Source: Limisphaera sp026417315
GTDB taxonomy: Bacteria; Verrucomicrobiota; Verrucomicrobiia; Limisphaerales; Limisphaeraceae
Direction: 5' to 3'
NCBI RefSeq assembly: GCF_049537125.1
Contig: NZ_JBMVQY010000007.1
Coordinates: forward strand, 29,729-93,728
Length of the DNA stretch: 64,000 nucleotides
A model generated the notes under the pieces. That model had not been told where the DNA came from. It worked only from the letters and a program-made list of their open reading frames with translations, and did no database searches. Numbering within the stretch: position 1 is the stretch's first letter; each line of letters starts with the position of its first letter. The position numbers were made by a program, and so were the translations under genes. Positions 24,186 to 33,526 of this stretch are shown one piece after another.

Positions 24186-26126
24186 TCAGGTCTGCATGGG
24201 ACCCGACGCATCCGGTTCACTCAGGACGGGTGGCAGGGGGCAATCCAGGGCATCGGCCACGGCCCGTAACAGCTCCGCCTCTTCCACTCGCACCCACCCG
24301 TCCGCAGCCACCACTTCCACACACGCAGCCAACAGACGCCGTTTGAGCGCAGGCGACGCCTCCGCCCATCGGTCCAGGGCCCTGTCGATGGCCGCCAGAC
24401 CGCACTCCGTCCACACCAGCAATTGGGGAGGCGGGGCGTCGATACCCAGTTGGGCCCAACCCGCCGCATACGCGCGGGCCGCTTGGTCCGGGGCGCGCTG
24501 CCCCAACCAGGCCAACGCCGAGAGCAACACCTGTGCCTCCGACTCCAGACCGCGCAGGCTGTAGTACTGGACGGGCCTGGGACGAACGCGTCCGAACCTC
24601 GCTTCCAGATCCCGCTCGATCATCCGCTCCAACGCGTACTCGAAGAGATCGATCTGGCGATCGCTCGTGATCAACCACCGCAACGCCTGGCGGAACGCGC
24701 GAAACGACTCCCCATCCATGGTGCGCAGCGCCGGCAGCGCCAGTTGTGCGACCGCCAGTCGGGCCCCGACCGGCAGCTCCAGCAAGATCGGATCCAGGGC
24801 GCTCAAGCGCGCTTCCACAGCCGCGGGCAGGCGGGTCTGTAGCCCAATCCGCTCCTGCCGCCGGCGATCCGGATTGCGACTCAACACCAGGCCGAGCACG
24901 GCAGCCTGGGCGCCGGTGTCCGTTTGTAGAGCCTGCAACAACTCGTCTGGCAGCGCCGCCCGGAGTTCGGCGGCGTACCGCACCTGGCGCGGCCCCGGCC
25001 GACCCACCTGGTCCAGGACCGCCCGGCCCCGAACGGCCCCCCCCGCCAGGCTCGCCGCCGCCGCGGCACCTGTGGCCACCCGTGCGCGCGGCGCTGCCGC
25101 CCGTGCCTCCACTACTTCCACTGTCTCGGGGCTTACCCGCGGAAAGGTGCCGTCCCAACTCGGATCCAGCCGCCGAATCCGCTCCGCCAGCGGTGGGTGC
25201 GTGGCAAACCAGTGCGCTCGCGAACCGGTGAACGCCGAGCTGAAGAACAGATGCGCGGCCTCCAGCGCGTGCGGGTTGTCCACCCGTGATCCGTAAACCA
25301 GACCCCCGATCTTGCGCAAAGCCCCGGCCAGACCCGCGGGATTCCGCGTAAACTGGACCGCCGCAGCATCTGCCAGGAACTCGCGCTGCCGACTCACCGC
25401 CGCCTGAATCAATCGTCCGAAAAAGACGCCAATCCAGCCCAGCAGCAGCAGCACCAACCCCAGCAGCGGCAACGGATTGTTCCGCCCCCGCGTTCGAAGC
25501 AGCACGCGCCCCACTTCCGCCAGACAGAGAATCCCGAAGACCCAGCCGATCAGTCGCAGGTTGAGTCGCATGTCCCCGTTGAGGATGTGACTGAACTCGT
25601 GCGCGATGACCCCCTGCAATTCGTCCCGGTTCAGCAATTCCAGACAACCCCGCGTCACCCCGATGACGGCATCATGCGGACCGAACCCGGCGGCGAAAGC
25701 GTTGATCCCCCGTTCGGCATCCAGCACGTACACCGGCGGCACCGGAAGTCCCGAGGCCAGGGCCATTTCCTCCACCACGTTCAGCAAGCGCCGTTCGTGA
25801 AAGTCCCGCGTGTCCGGCCGGACCAATCGCCCCCCTAGTGCCTCCGCCACGACACGTCCTCCGGCGCGCAACGTGGCAATTCGGTAAAGACTCCCCAGGG
25901 CCACCACTGCCAGGGTCCCCCCGGCACAGATGGCAAACAACTTCGGGTGCCACAAACGCCAGCCCGCATCCCTCCCCGGGGCGTAGGGAGAGGCGTCTCC
26001 CACGCCCAAGGTGATCAGACAGGCCAGGTACACCGCAACGGTGATCCCCGCCACCGCCAGGGCGAAGTACACAATCAGAAGCCGCGTACGTCGGCGTGCC
26101 CGGTCCTGTGCCTCGAAGAAATCCAT
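24186..26126 (-). CDS. M48-family (HtpX-like) membrane zinc metalloprotease with long C-terminal extension
   Basis: 646 residues. The membrane segments are at about residues 18-42 and 66-88, with two more at about 195-250. The zinc motif HExxH is in VIAHEFSHILNGD, and the third-ligand region AAVSRQREFLADAAAVQFTR is complete, so it should be active, probably in membrane-protein quality control. Beyond the usual 300 residues of HtpX there are a further 300, ending in a TerB-like stretch (ACVEVVAADGWVRVEEAEL). The start ATG is at 26126 (MDFFEAQDRARRR). The LemA gene lies 125 nt upstream on the same strand, a pairing seen in many bacteria. Confidence 0.88.
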   Translation of the reverse strand: MDFFEAQDRARRRTRLLIVYFALAVAGITVAVYLACLITLGVGDASPYAPGRDAGWRLWHPKLFAICAGGTLAVVALGSLYRIATLRAGGRVVAEALGGRLVRPDTRDFHERRLLNVVEEMALASGLPVPPVYVLDAERGINAFAAGFGPHDAVIGVTRGCLELLNRDELQGVIAHEFSHILNGDMRLNLRLIGWVFGILCLAEVGRVLLRTRGRNNPLPLLGLVLLLLGWIGVFFGRLIQAAVSRQREFLADAAAVQFTRNPAGLAGALRKIGGLVYGSRVDNPHALEAAHLFFSSAFTGSRAHWFATHPPLAERIRRLDPSWDGTFPRVSPETVEVVEARAAAPRARVATGAAAAASLAGGAVRGRAVLDQVGRPGPRQVRYAAELRAALPDELLQALQTDTGAQAAVLGLVLSRNPDRRRQERIGLQTRLPAAVEARLSALDPILLELPVGARLAVAQLALPALRTMDGESFRAFRQALRWLITSDRQIDLFEYALERMIERDLEARFGRVRPRPVQYYSLRGLESEAQVLLSALAWLGQRAPDQAARAYAAGWAQLGIDAPPPQLLVWTECGLAAIDRALDRWAEASPALKRRLLAACVEVVAADGWVRVEEAELLRAVADALDCPLPPVLSEPDASGPMQT

Positions 26127-26251
26127 GCTCACCCCGCGCCTCCGTCAGCCCGGTTTCACGTGCCTCGCAGGATCCCTCCGGCTCTTTCGCGAGCAGGTCG
26201 CCGGCAGACGTTGGGGCCGCCCCTCACCCTCCAGCAGCCCCTCGGCAGGAC

Positions 26252-26854
26252 TCACGCAAACGAAACCCTGGGCGCTTCGCGTTCTTCCGGCTTTTGCACT
26301 TGGAACAGCTCGGCCGGACCAAAGTTGAACATGCCGGCCACCAAATTGCTCGGGAACCGTTCCCGTTCCGTGTTGTAGTTCATCACCGCGTCGTTGTAGG
26401 CCTGCCGGGCGAACGCGATCTTGTTCTCGGTGGAGGTGAGCTCCTCCATCAGTTGCGCCATCGTCTGATTGGCTTTCAGGTCCGGATACGCCTCCGCCAG
26501 GGCGAACAACCGGCCCAGGGTGCCGGCCAACGTCCCCTCGGCCGCGATCAACGCCTTCATGGCATCGGGATTGGTCGGATCCACTCCTACGCGGCCGCTG
26601 GCCTGCACCGCCGCATTGCGCGCGGCGATCACGGCCTCCAGCGTGCCGCGCTCATGCTGCAGGTAACCCTTGGCGGTTTCCACGAGATTGGGGATCAGGT
26701 CGTACCGCCGCTTGAGCTGCACGTCAATCTGCGCCCAGGCGTTTTTGAACCGGTTGCGCAGCGTGACCAGGCGATTGTAAACGCCCACCAGCCACAACAC
26801 GGCCAGCGCGAGAACGGCCAGACCCACCAGCAACACTACGAGCGCGAGTCCCAT
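26252..26854 (-). CDS. lemA: LemA-family membrane protein
   Basis: 200 residues with one N-terminal transmembrane helix (LALVVLLVGLAVLALAVLW) and a long helical domain. Family signatures are GVYNRLVTLRNRFKNAWAQI, then VQLKRRYDLIPNLVETAKGY, then ENKIAFARQAYNDAVMNYN and ERFPSNLVAGMF. The molecular role is not established; LemA genes often pair with M48 proteases, as here. The 300 nt upstream (26855-27154) hold nothing I recognise. Confidence 0.95.
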   Translation of the reverse strand: MGLALVVLLVGLAVLALAVLWLVGVYNRLVTLRNRFKNAWAQIDVQLKRRYDLIPNLVETAKGYLQHERGTLEAVIAARNAAVQASGRVGVDPTNPDAMKALIAAEGTLAGTLGRLFALAEAYPDLKANQTMAQLMEELTSTENKIAFARQAYNDAVMNYNTERERFPSNLVAGMFNFGPAELFQVQKPEEREAPRVSFA

Positions 26855-27154
26855 GGCTCTTCCTTTCTCTCCGAAGTTGCCCCACTCCTAGGCCAATCCC
26901 GCCCCGGGCGCAACCGCAAATCTACAAGCGGAACCGCATGCCACGGGACGGTATCAGGCCGGCGAGGCCAAACGCCTGCGGACGCCACGCAAGCGAAGGC
27001 CCTCAGCCGCGCAGATCCCGCCCGTGTCACGCGAACGAATTCGAGGGCATCCGCGCGCTCGATCCCGGCGTCTGAGCGCGCCCCGGACCACGAACCCGCG
27101 TTGTTGGTCTCGAGTCCACCCTATCGGGGCCCGGCGCAACCACCCGGGCTGCCC

Positions 27155-27796
27155 TCATGTTGCAGGTGCGTTCGCAGCGTCTTCCGCATCCAGCAAACCC
27201 AGCTCCCGCAGTCGCCGCCGTGTATCCTCCGGCGACGTGTGCACCCATCCCTGCCAGCCGCGGGCCCGTCCGGCCTCCACGTTTTCCGGACGGTCATCCA
27301 GGTAGAGAATCTCTGAACCGCGTCGGCCCGAGAGACGTTCCAGGCTCTCGTACATGCCCGGGGCAGGTTTCATCGAGCGGACCTCGTAGGAGAGAATGCA
27401 GCCGTCGAACTCGTGGACAAACGGGAAATTCCGCCGGATATGTTCCATCGCCAGGTCGTTGGTGTTGGAGAACAACCAGGTGGCAAGCCCGCGCCGGCGG
27501 AGTGCTCTCAAGACCGCCACCATCGGCTCGATGGGCCAAAAAATGTCGGCGAAAAACCGGCTGAACTCCTCGAGGCTGCCCTCGAACCCGGTCTCCCTCC
27601 GGATGGCTTCGTAGAACTCGCGACGACTGATCAGGCCCGTCTCGTAGCGGATCAACCAGGGCGAGCGTTCCAGCACCGCCTGGACGCCGGCTTCGTCCAG
27701 GCGACTGCGCTCGGCAATGCGCCGGGCTGCGATGCGATAGTCGAAGTCCAACAGGACCTTCCCCAGATCGAACACCACGGTCGTGGTCGGATTCAT
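27155..27796 (-). CDS. HAD-superfamily phosphatase (YihX-like, subfamily IA)
   Basis: 213 residues, cytoplasmic. Motif I is VVFDLGKVLLDFD with nucleophile D10; the second acidic position is glycine, as in YihX-type sugar-phosphate phosphatases (YihX acts on alpha-D-glucose-1-phosphate). Motif II is WLFSNTND, the lysine motif SMKPAPGMYE, and motif IV LYLDDRPENVEAGRARGW. A four-helix cap covers about residues 18-90. The real substrate is not known. It sits 45 nt upstream of the recR stop; a link to the recombination genes is unlikely to be functional. Confidence 0.87.
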   Translation of the reverse strand: MNPTTTVVFDLGKVLLDFDYRIAARRIAERSRLDEAGVQAVLERSPWLIRYETGLISRREFYEAIRRETGFEGSLEEFSRFFADIFWPIEPMVAVLRALRRRGLATWLFSNTNDLAMEHIRRNFPFVHEFDGCILSYEVRSMKPAPGMYESLERLSGRRGSEILYLDDRPENVEAGRARGWQGWVHTSPEDTRRRLRELGLLDAEDAANAPAT

Positions 27797-27841
27797 GGTA
27801 GCAAACAGCCGGTTTCGCCGCTGCCGGACGCCGGTACGGGA

Positions 27842-28444
27842 TCAGCTCATTTCGCGCCGCCCCTGCAAGGCATGGCCCAGCGTCAATTCGTCCGCATACT
27901 CCAACCCGGTGCCGGCCGGCAGGCCGTGAGCAATCCGGGTGATCCGCAGGCCGGGTCGCCGCAGCCGCCGCGCCAGGTAATGACATGTGGCCTCGCCCTC
28001 CACGTCCGTGCCCAATGCCAGGATCACTTCTTGGATCGGTTCGTTCTGCAATCGCCGTTCCAGCTCGGCAATGCGCAGATCCTCCGCTTCGACACCCTCC
28101 AGGGGCGAGATCCGTCCGCCCAACACGTGGTAACGGCCATGGTAACTGCCGGATTTTTCGATGCTGAGCACGTCCGTGGGTCGTTCCACCACACACAACA
28201 GGGCAGAGTCCCGACGCGGGTCCGTGCACAATTCGCAGGGTGACGTTTCCGTCAGGGCCCCGCATTGGGAGCAGGCATGGATCTGTTCCCGGGCCCGCTG
28301 AATCGCGCCGGCCAGTTGATGAGCCAGGGCCGGCTCACTTTGCACGAGGAACAACGCGATCCGCTCGGCCGACCGCCGGCCGATCCCCGGCAGCCGTGTC
28401 AGGCTGGCGATTAGTGCGCCCAGCGATTCAGGCCAGGCTCCCAT
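27842..28444 (-). CDS. recR: Recombination protein RecR
   Basis: 200 residues, the normal RecR length. The N-terminal helix-hairpin-helix (LTRLPGIGRRSAERIALFL) is followed by the zinc finger (CSQCG...CELC) and the Toprim domain (SALLCVVERPTDVLSIE, then ILALGTDVEGEAT). RecR works with RecO and RecF to load RecA at gaps. The dnaX-ybaB-recR order seen here is conserved across many bacteria, and all are read in that order on this strand. Confidence 0.96.
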   Translation of the reverse strand: MGAWPESLGALIASLTRLPGIGRRSAERIALFLVQSEPALAHQLAGAIQRAREQIHACSQCGALTETSPCELCTDPRRDSALLCVVERPTDVLSIEKSGSYHGRYHVLGGRISPLEGVEAEDLRIAELERRLQNEPIQEVILALGTDVEGEATCHYLARRLRRPGLRITRIAHGLPAGTGLEYADELTLGHALQGRREMS

Positions 28445-28497
28445 GAAGCGCCGCCTCCTCCGTTTCGATCCCGGGCATGCCCAACCCCTCTGCCAGC

Positions 28498-28809
28498 CTA
28501 CAACAGCCCGGGCAGTTGAAATCCGGAGGTAACCCTGGCCATCTCCGCATTGGCCACCTCCTGAGCCTGCTTGAGTGCCTGGTTCACCGCGCTCAGGATC
28601 ATGTCCTCGATCAAGGTAACGTCCGAAGGATCCAGCGCCTGCGGATCGATCTTCAAACTCACCAGGGTGCCGTCGCAGCGGGCCACGACCTTCACCGCAC
28701 CGCCCCCGCTGCTGGCCTCGACGGTCCGCTGCGCCAGTTGGGCCTGGACCTGTTCGATCTGCTGCTGCAGGCGCGCGGCCTGCTTCATCATTTTGCCGAG
28801 ACTCGACAT
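28498..28809 (-). CDS. ybaB: YbaB/EbfC nucleoid-associated protein
   Basis: 103 residues. The signature is MMKQAARLQQQIEQVQAQL, then a central sheet (VKVVARCDGTLVSLKIDP) and a second helix, closing with a short tail (SGFQLPGLL). It forms a tweezer-like dimer that binds DNA. The ATG at 28809 (MSSLGKMMKQ) gives the usual start. It lies between dnaX and recR, 53 nt from recR and 68 nt after dnaX. Confidence 0.95.
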   Translation of the reverse strand: MSSLGKMMKQAARLQQQIEQVQAQLAQRTVEASSGGGAVKVVARCDGTLVSLKIDPQALDPSDVTLIEDMILSAVNQALKQAQEVANAEMARVTSGFQLPGLL

Positions 28810-28877
28810 GGACTCCGTTCTCCCGGACGCCGGGCCCGTCCGAGGCGCCTGGATGGACAACGCGCCTCGAACCGACC

Positions 28878-30749
28878 TCAGCGGCCCATTTGTACCAACC
28901 GCGCCTTGAACATTTCCAAGGCCTTTTGAATGAGCGGGTCGTTTTTGAAATCCTCCATCCGAAGACCTTCCTGCGCAACAGGCGCCCCGGAGGCGGCGGA
29001 CCGGGACCGGGCCGTTTTTCCCCGTGGCGCTCTGGCCCCCGGCCCCTCCACCGATTCCGGCTGCACCACGGCGGCGGCAGGGGGCTGTGCTTCTTCCGGG
29101 AACACCCCGCCTGGCTCCGGCCGCGGCGAGATGTCGCCGCTCCCCGGTTCCGACACCACGAACTTCACGTGGGCACCGGGCGCTCGCAATTCCTGCAGTT
29201 TGGTCTGCAACAGTTCATGGAACCGCGGCGTGTCGGCCAGGTCCCGATACTCCCGCCACTCCGGCGGGAACCCGATCACCAGCGTCTGCTGTTCCCAGCG
29301 CAGCGGTCGGGCATGATCCAGATACGTTCGCAGGAATGGGCTCACTTTCCCCACCGCCTCCTGCAGGCGCGCCCAAAACCCGTTCAAGTCCGTCTCGGCA
29401 GCCTTGACTTCTTCGACAACAGCCCCGCCCGTTCCCGCAGGCCCGGCACCGAGGGCCGGCGGCGGTTCCGCCCGAGCTTGCTCGGGCCGCGACAAGCCTG
29501 CCGCGGACGGCGCACCTCGGGGTGCAGGGTTTTCCGACCCCCCGCCCGCCGCCGTTGCCACCGCTCTCTCCACCGGCGGGGCCCCGACCGAGGTCACCGA
29601 CTCCGTCGCAGTCGCGCGCAGATCGCGCAACTGCTCCAGCACGCGTTCCAAGCTCATGGCCTGACGGGCCTCCATGGCGCGCAGGAGAGCGACTTCCAAC
29701 AGGATTTGTTTGGAAGCCGCCTCGCGCAGTCGCGTCTCCGCATCCGCCAACACTTCCACCATCTGGTGCGCCCCTTCCCAAGTGATCTGAGCGGCCTGCT
29801 CTTGAAGGGCCGTTCGCTCCGCCTCGGAGACGTCCAGCAACTCCGGGTCTCCACCCGTCAGGTGCCAGACCATCAGGTTGCGAAAATGCAGCAGCAAATC
29901 CGCCAGCAACCGGCCGGGATCCTTGCCCTGGGTCAGCAACTGGTCCAGGCGCCGGACCACCTCGCCGCGCCGGCCCGCCACCATGGCGGCGGTCAGTCCC
30001 AGAAGCTGATCGCGGGCGGTCAATCCGAACATTGCCAACACGTCCGCCTCTTGAATCCGGGAGCCGCAGAAGCTGATCAACTGGTCCAACGTGGATTCCG
30101 CATCCCGCAAGCCCCCGTCGGCGCCCCGGGCAATGGCAAACAGCGCCGCTTCCTCGATGTCCACGCCTTCAGCCCGGGCAATGTGGGCCAGATGCCGCAC
30201 GATCAACGCGGTGGGAATGCGACGGAGGTCGAATCGCTGGCAACGCGACAGGATGGTCGCCGGCACTTTCTCCGGCTCCGTCGTCGCGAACATGAATTTC
30301 ACGTGCTCGGGTGGCTCCTCCAGGGTCTTCAACAGGGCGTTGAAGGCCTCCTTGGTGAGCATGTGCACCTCGTCGATGATGTAGATTTTGAAGCGGGAGT
30401 GCGCCGGTGCATACTGGACCGTCTCGCGCAACCCGCGGATCTCGTCGATGCCCCGGTTGCTCGCGGCGTCGATCTCCAGGACGTCCAGGGATCGCCCCTC
30501 CGTGATTTCGCGGCAACGCGGATCGTCGTCGGAAAAGTCCACCGTCGGGCCGTTGGTGGCGTTCAGGCACTTGGCGAAGATCCGGGCGATGGTGGTTTTG
30601 CCGGTGCCGCGGGGCCCGCAGAACAGGTAGGCGTGGGCAATGCGGTTCTGCGCGATGGCGTTGGCCAGGGTTCGCGTCACATGCTCCTGACCCACGACCT
30701 CGCTGAACCGTTGTGGTCGATACTTTCGCGCTATGACCTGATAGGACAT
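28878..30749 (-). CDS. dnaX: DNA polymerase III gamma/tau subunit
   Basis: 623 residues; clamp-loader ATPase of the replicase. Walker A is G45-T52 (GPRGTGKT), Walker B is IYIIDEVHM, and the SRC finger is SRCQRFDL. The C-terminal third (about 380 onward) is the tau-type extension, with a proline- and alanine-rich linker, then a helical and sheet region that includes LVIGFPPEWREYRDL. The zinc-binding module between Walker A and B is degenerate: of the four cysteines of the E. coli protein only the last (C79) remains, plus a non-equivalent C61. The start is MSYQVIARKYRP. The SRP RNA gene lies just upstream. Confidence 0.96.
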   Translation of the reverse strand: MSYQVIARKYRPQRFSEVVGQEHVTRTLANAIAQNRIAHAYLFCGPRGTGKTTIARIFAKCLNATNGPTVDFSDDDPRCREITEGRSLDVLEIDAASNRGIDEIRGLRETVQYAPAHSRFKIYIIDEVHMLTKEAFNALLKTLEEPPEHVKFMFATTEPEKVPATILSRCQRFDLRRIPTALIVRHLAHIARAEGVDIEEAALFAIARGADGGLRDAESTLDQLISFCGSRIQEADVLAMFGLTARDQLLGLTAAMVAGRRGEVVRRLDQLLTQGKDPGRLLADLLLHFRNLMVWHLTGGDPELLDVSEAERTALQEQAAQITWEGAHQMVEVLADAETRLREAASKQILLEVALLRAMEARQAMSLERVLEQLRDLRATATESVTSVGAPPVERAVATAAGGGSENPAPRGAPSAAGLSRPEQARAEPPPALGAGPAGTGGAVVEEVKAAETDLNGFWARLQEAVGKVSPFLRTYLDHARPLRWEQQTLVIGFPPEWREYRDLADTPRFHELLQTKLQELRAPGAHVKFVVSEPGSGDISPRPEPGGVFPEEAQPPAAAVVQPESVEGPGARAPRGKTARSRSAASGAPVAQEGLRMEDFKNDPLIQKALEMFKARLVQMGR

Positions 30750-30815
30750 GGCCCACGTTTGCGGCCGGCCGGCGCGACCCCTGCGGAGGGCTGCCCGACC
30801 CACCGGGAAATCCAA

Positions 30816-30911
30816 AAGGCCAGGGTGACCACGGCAGATGCAGAGCAAACTACCGTTGCTGCCTTCCGGCCCTGGCGGGGTTTGTTTGTCCGCATTCCGT
30901 GGGCCCTGGCA
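30816..30911 (-). ncRNA. ffs: Small signal recognition particle RNA (4.5S type)
   Basis: On the minus strand the hallmark apical part is present: CCCGCCAGG, then GCCGGAAGGCAGCAACGG, with the GGAA tetraloop and the asymmetric internal loop where Ffh binds. The ends pair over a long helix: GCCAGGG (30910-30904) with CCCTGGC (30825-30819), and CCACGG with CCGTGG. The transcript ends in GGCCTTTT, which serves as a terminator. Length of about 96 nt fits the short bacterial form without an Alu domain. It lies 66 nt upstream of dnaX, as in many bacteria. Confidence 0.93.
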
Positions 30912-30917
30912 CCGCTC

Positions 30918-30946
30918 ACTGTGGGCCAGCCCGGCCCGCGCTTCAA
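30918..30946 (-). promoter_or_regulatory. Probable sigma-70 promoter for the SRP RNA
   Basis: TTGAAG (30946-30941), a 17-nt spacer and CACAGT (30923-30918) place the start at about 30911, exactly where the RNA helix begins. The -35 is good and the -10 is weak, so this is moderate evidence. Confidence 0.45.
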
Positions 30947-31489
30947 GTGGAAGATGCGTTCGTCAGGCTCGGAACCTCCTGGCCGCCCAATCCCAACGGT
31001 TCCCAAGGAGTCACCGACATCCCTTTTTCACTCCGACGCCAGCCGCGACTGCAGAACTGACGCATTGCGTTTCCGCGAAACCGACCGCCGGGCTGTTGTG
31101 CGGGTTCTTTCTGCAAACCTCGAATCACTCCGATTCTTCGCAGAGACGGGTTCATGGCCCGCACGGGCCACGGGGGCCCGGTGGATTGCCCGGCCGATCC
31201 GCGAGGGGCCATGGGCTCCCAGGGCCACGAAGCCGGCTCTGGATCCTCCTGCGTTCTCTCCGCCGCGTGCTGGGGCCGCCGACCGGTCGGGGCGGCCCGG
31301 TCGATGCCCTGCTGCCCAAGGGTCCGGGGCCTTCCGGGCGCCGGCTGCGGAATACTGATTGCCGAAGCAAACGCGGACTTCCCGATGTCCGGGGAGCCCG
31401 GCGCACCGAGAGGTCTGTTCGCTCACGGGGCCCGGATTGCCCCCACGCATCGGCACCAGCCCTGGCAGGTCCCGGCCCGGGCGCCGCGA
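30947..31489. other. Gene-free spacer
   Basis: About 540 nt between the end of ccsA and the SRP RNA promoter. No protein or RNA recognised; apparent open frames on both strands follow GC bias. Confidence 0.45.
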
Positions 31490-33526
31490 CTATTCTCCCG
31501 ACGCAGCGACTGCGCTCGTTACCGGTCCGGGGCTCGCCGCAACAGACGTTGGGCGGAAACTGCGCCACTTCTCCAGCGGCAATAGTCCCAGCGCAATCAC
31601 CGCCAACTGCGTGGCATAGAAGAGCATCAGCCACTGGAACGCCGCATCCATGAACCCGTAGGAGTGGAGTCCGATCCCCAGCATGTTGGTGCCGAACCAG
31701 GAGAAGGCGGTCACCACATTGCCGAAGATTGCCAAGTTGGCGATGCCCCGTTCCCGAATGAGTCCACCCCACCGGGCATGGAGAATGGCCGCACACCAGA
31801 GCACGATCATCAAGGCGCCGTTCTCCTTGGGATCCCAACCCCAAAACCGGCCCCAGGACTGGTCGGCCCAGATTCCCCCCAGGACCGTCCCCGCGAAGCT
31901 GAACAGGGTGGCGAAACAGATGACGGCGTAAATCATCTTGGCCAGAGCCTGTCCCAGCGTGGCCGCCGCCACGTCATCCGGACCGAACGGATGCGGGTGC
32001 GGCCGCGGCGCCGGACCTTTCCCGTGGAGTTTGTGCGCCAGCAGCGGCGTGAATACCCCCAGCACCACATAGAGAATGCCCAGGAACCCGGCAAAGAACG
32101 TGGCGGCGTACCCCAGCGTGATGGTGATGACGTGGGTCGCCAACCAGAAATTGCTGTCCAGCACCGCGCGCATCATCTCCATCGTATCGCCGCCCAGGGC
32201 CAGGTTGTGTGCGATCAACAGAGTGATGAACCCCACCAGCGACGAAGCCGCCACGCCCAAACCCATGCGATAAGCGCGCTCGACGCCCACCCCCAGCAGC
32301 GTCACCGCCCAGCCCACGAACACCGCGGAGGAATAAAGGTTGGTCACCGGTGGTCGGCGCTCCAGCCAGATGCGGAATGCCAGCCCCGCCGTGTGCACGA
32401 CCACCGCCAACAACGCCAGGAAAAAGGCGGACCGACGCAGGCTCTCGCTCCAGGCCGGCATGGCCTGCACCGTCAGCATGGCGCCCGCCGCCAGCAGAAA
32501 TGCACAGAGGTAAATGATCATGGCATGGAGAAAGGCCTGCAGTTGGTTGTACCAGAACTCCGCCCGTCCCTTGCGGGATTCGGCCGGCGCATGCACCGCC
32601 AACCACGAACGATATTCCTCCACCGCCCGATTGAACCGTGCCGCGTCCTGTTGCCGATACGCCGTGGCGATCTCGGCCAGCCAGCCGACCGCGGGTGGCA
32701 ATGTTCCACCACTCAAACCCGTCTCGAAAAGCAGTCGGCCCAGGTTTTGCCACGCGTCGCGGGGTGCCTCCGCATCCGGCGGCGGGACCACCCACGGATA
32801 GGCCAGTTGGGCCATCAAATCATAGCGCTGCAGAAAGCCGACCAGTCGATCCAGGGCCTCTTTGTCGAAGTCCCGACCCGCCTGCCGGGCCCGCAGAGCG
32901 GCCAGGCCGGGTCCGATGCTTTCCTGAAAAGCGCGCAACTCGGCGGCCATGTCCTCGGTCCCCTCCGGTTGCAGCGTGAACTTCAGGCGGCGATACAACG
33001 CCACGGCATTGAACAGCTTTACCACCTGGCGCTGATAGGCCGTGCGCGCCTGGGACTCCACGTTCATGGCCTGACGGCCCTCGGCTTCGATCCGCGCCAA
33101 CACGTTGGTCAGGTCATTGTACGCGAAATAGTGCAGTCCCGATTTCTCCACCCCCTTCCCCTGCAGATTCAACTCGTGGATCAGGTCGGGATGATGAATG
33201 AGGAAGATCGGGCGTGTGTCCGCCACCTCCGGTCGGGTCATGACCTCCAGCAACCATTCGGCGCCGCGCAGCCTGGGGGGATGTTTCCAAAACTCGTAGC
33301 TTTTCTTCTCCGCCAGGGGCACGGAAGCAGTGCCCCGGATTTGCAGCAGGCTGTTCCGGCCCAACGAGTCGAACGGTTGCACGCGTCCGTTGGCCAGCAC
33401 CGGCAACCGACCGAACGCCTGCAAATGAAACTCGCCCTCCGGCCGCGGCAGCAGAATCGCCACAATGTCCGCCGCGAACAAGGCGAGCAACGCCCAGGGG
33501 AGCGCTTTGAGAATCCAGGATTTCAT
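31490..33526 (-). CDS. ccsA: Cytochrome c biogenesis protein CcsA (system II heme handling), long form
   Basis: 678 residues. One transmembrane helix near the N-terminus (WILKALPWALLALFAADIVAI) is followed by about 330 outside residues (starting near GEFHLQAFGRLPVLANGRVQ). The hydrophobic CcsA core then has about eight helices, with the tryptophan-rich WWD-type heme motif in SWGRFWGWDPKENGAL and conserved histidines in VVHTAGLAF and ATHVITITLG. With ResB it delivers heme to apocytochrome c on the outer face of the membrane. Its start overlaps the resB stop (ATGA). The long outside region is normal for relatives in Bacteroidota and related phyla but absent in the short chloroplast form. Confidence 0.92.
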   Translation of the reverse strand: MKSWILKALPWALLALFAADIVAILLPRPEGEFHLQAFGRLPVLANGRVQPFDSLGRNSLLQIRGTASVPLAEKKSYEFWKHPPRLRGAEWLLEVMTRPEVADTRPIFLIHHPDLIHELNLQGKGVEKSGLHYFAYNDLTNVLARIEAEGRQAMNVESQARTAYQRQVVKLFNAVALYRRLKFTLQPEGTEDMAAELRAFQESIGPGLAALRARQAGRDFDKEALDRLVGFLQRYDLMAQLAYPWVVPPPDAEAPRDAWQNLGRLLFETGLSGGTLPPAVGWLAEIATAYRQQDAARFNRAVEEYRSWLAVHAPAESRKGRAEFWYNQLQAFLHAMIIYLCAFLLAAGAMLTVQAMPAWSESLRRSAFFLALLAVVVHTAGLAFRIWLERRPPVTNLYSSAVFVGWAVTLLGVGVERAYRMGLGVAASSLVGFITLLIAHNLALGGDTMEMMRAVLDSNFWLATHVITITLGYAATFFAGFLGILYVVLGVFTPLLAHKLHGKGPAPRPHPHPFGPDDVAAATLGQALAKMIYAVICFATLFSFAGTVLGGIWADQSWGRFWGWDPKENGALMIVLWCAAILHARWGGLIRERGIANLAIFGNVVTAFSWFGTNMLGIGLHSYGFMDAAFQWLMLFYATQLAVIALGLLPLEKWRSFRPTSVAASPGPVTSAVAASGE

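Noticed and set aside
28890..31358. An 822-codon plus-strand frame opposite dnaX and the SRP RNA
   Set aside because: Same shadow effect; it crosses an RNA gene and has no domain.
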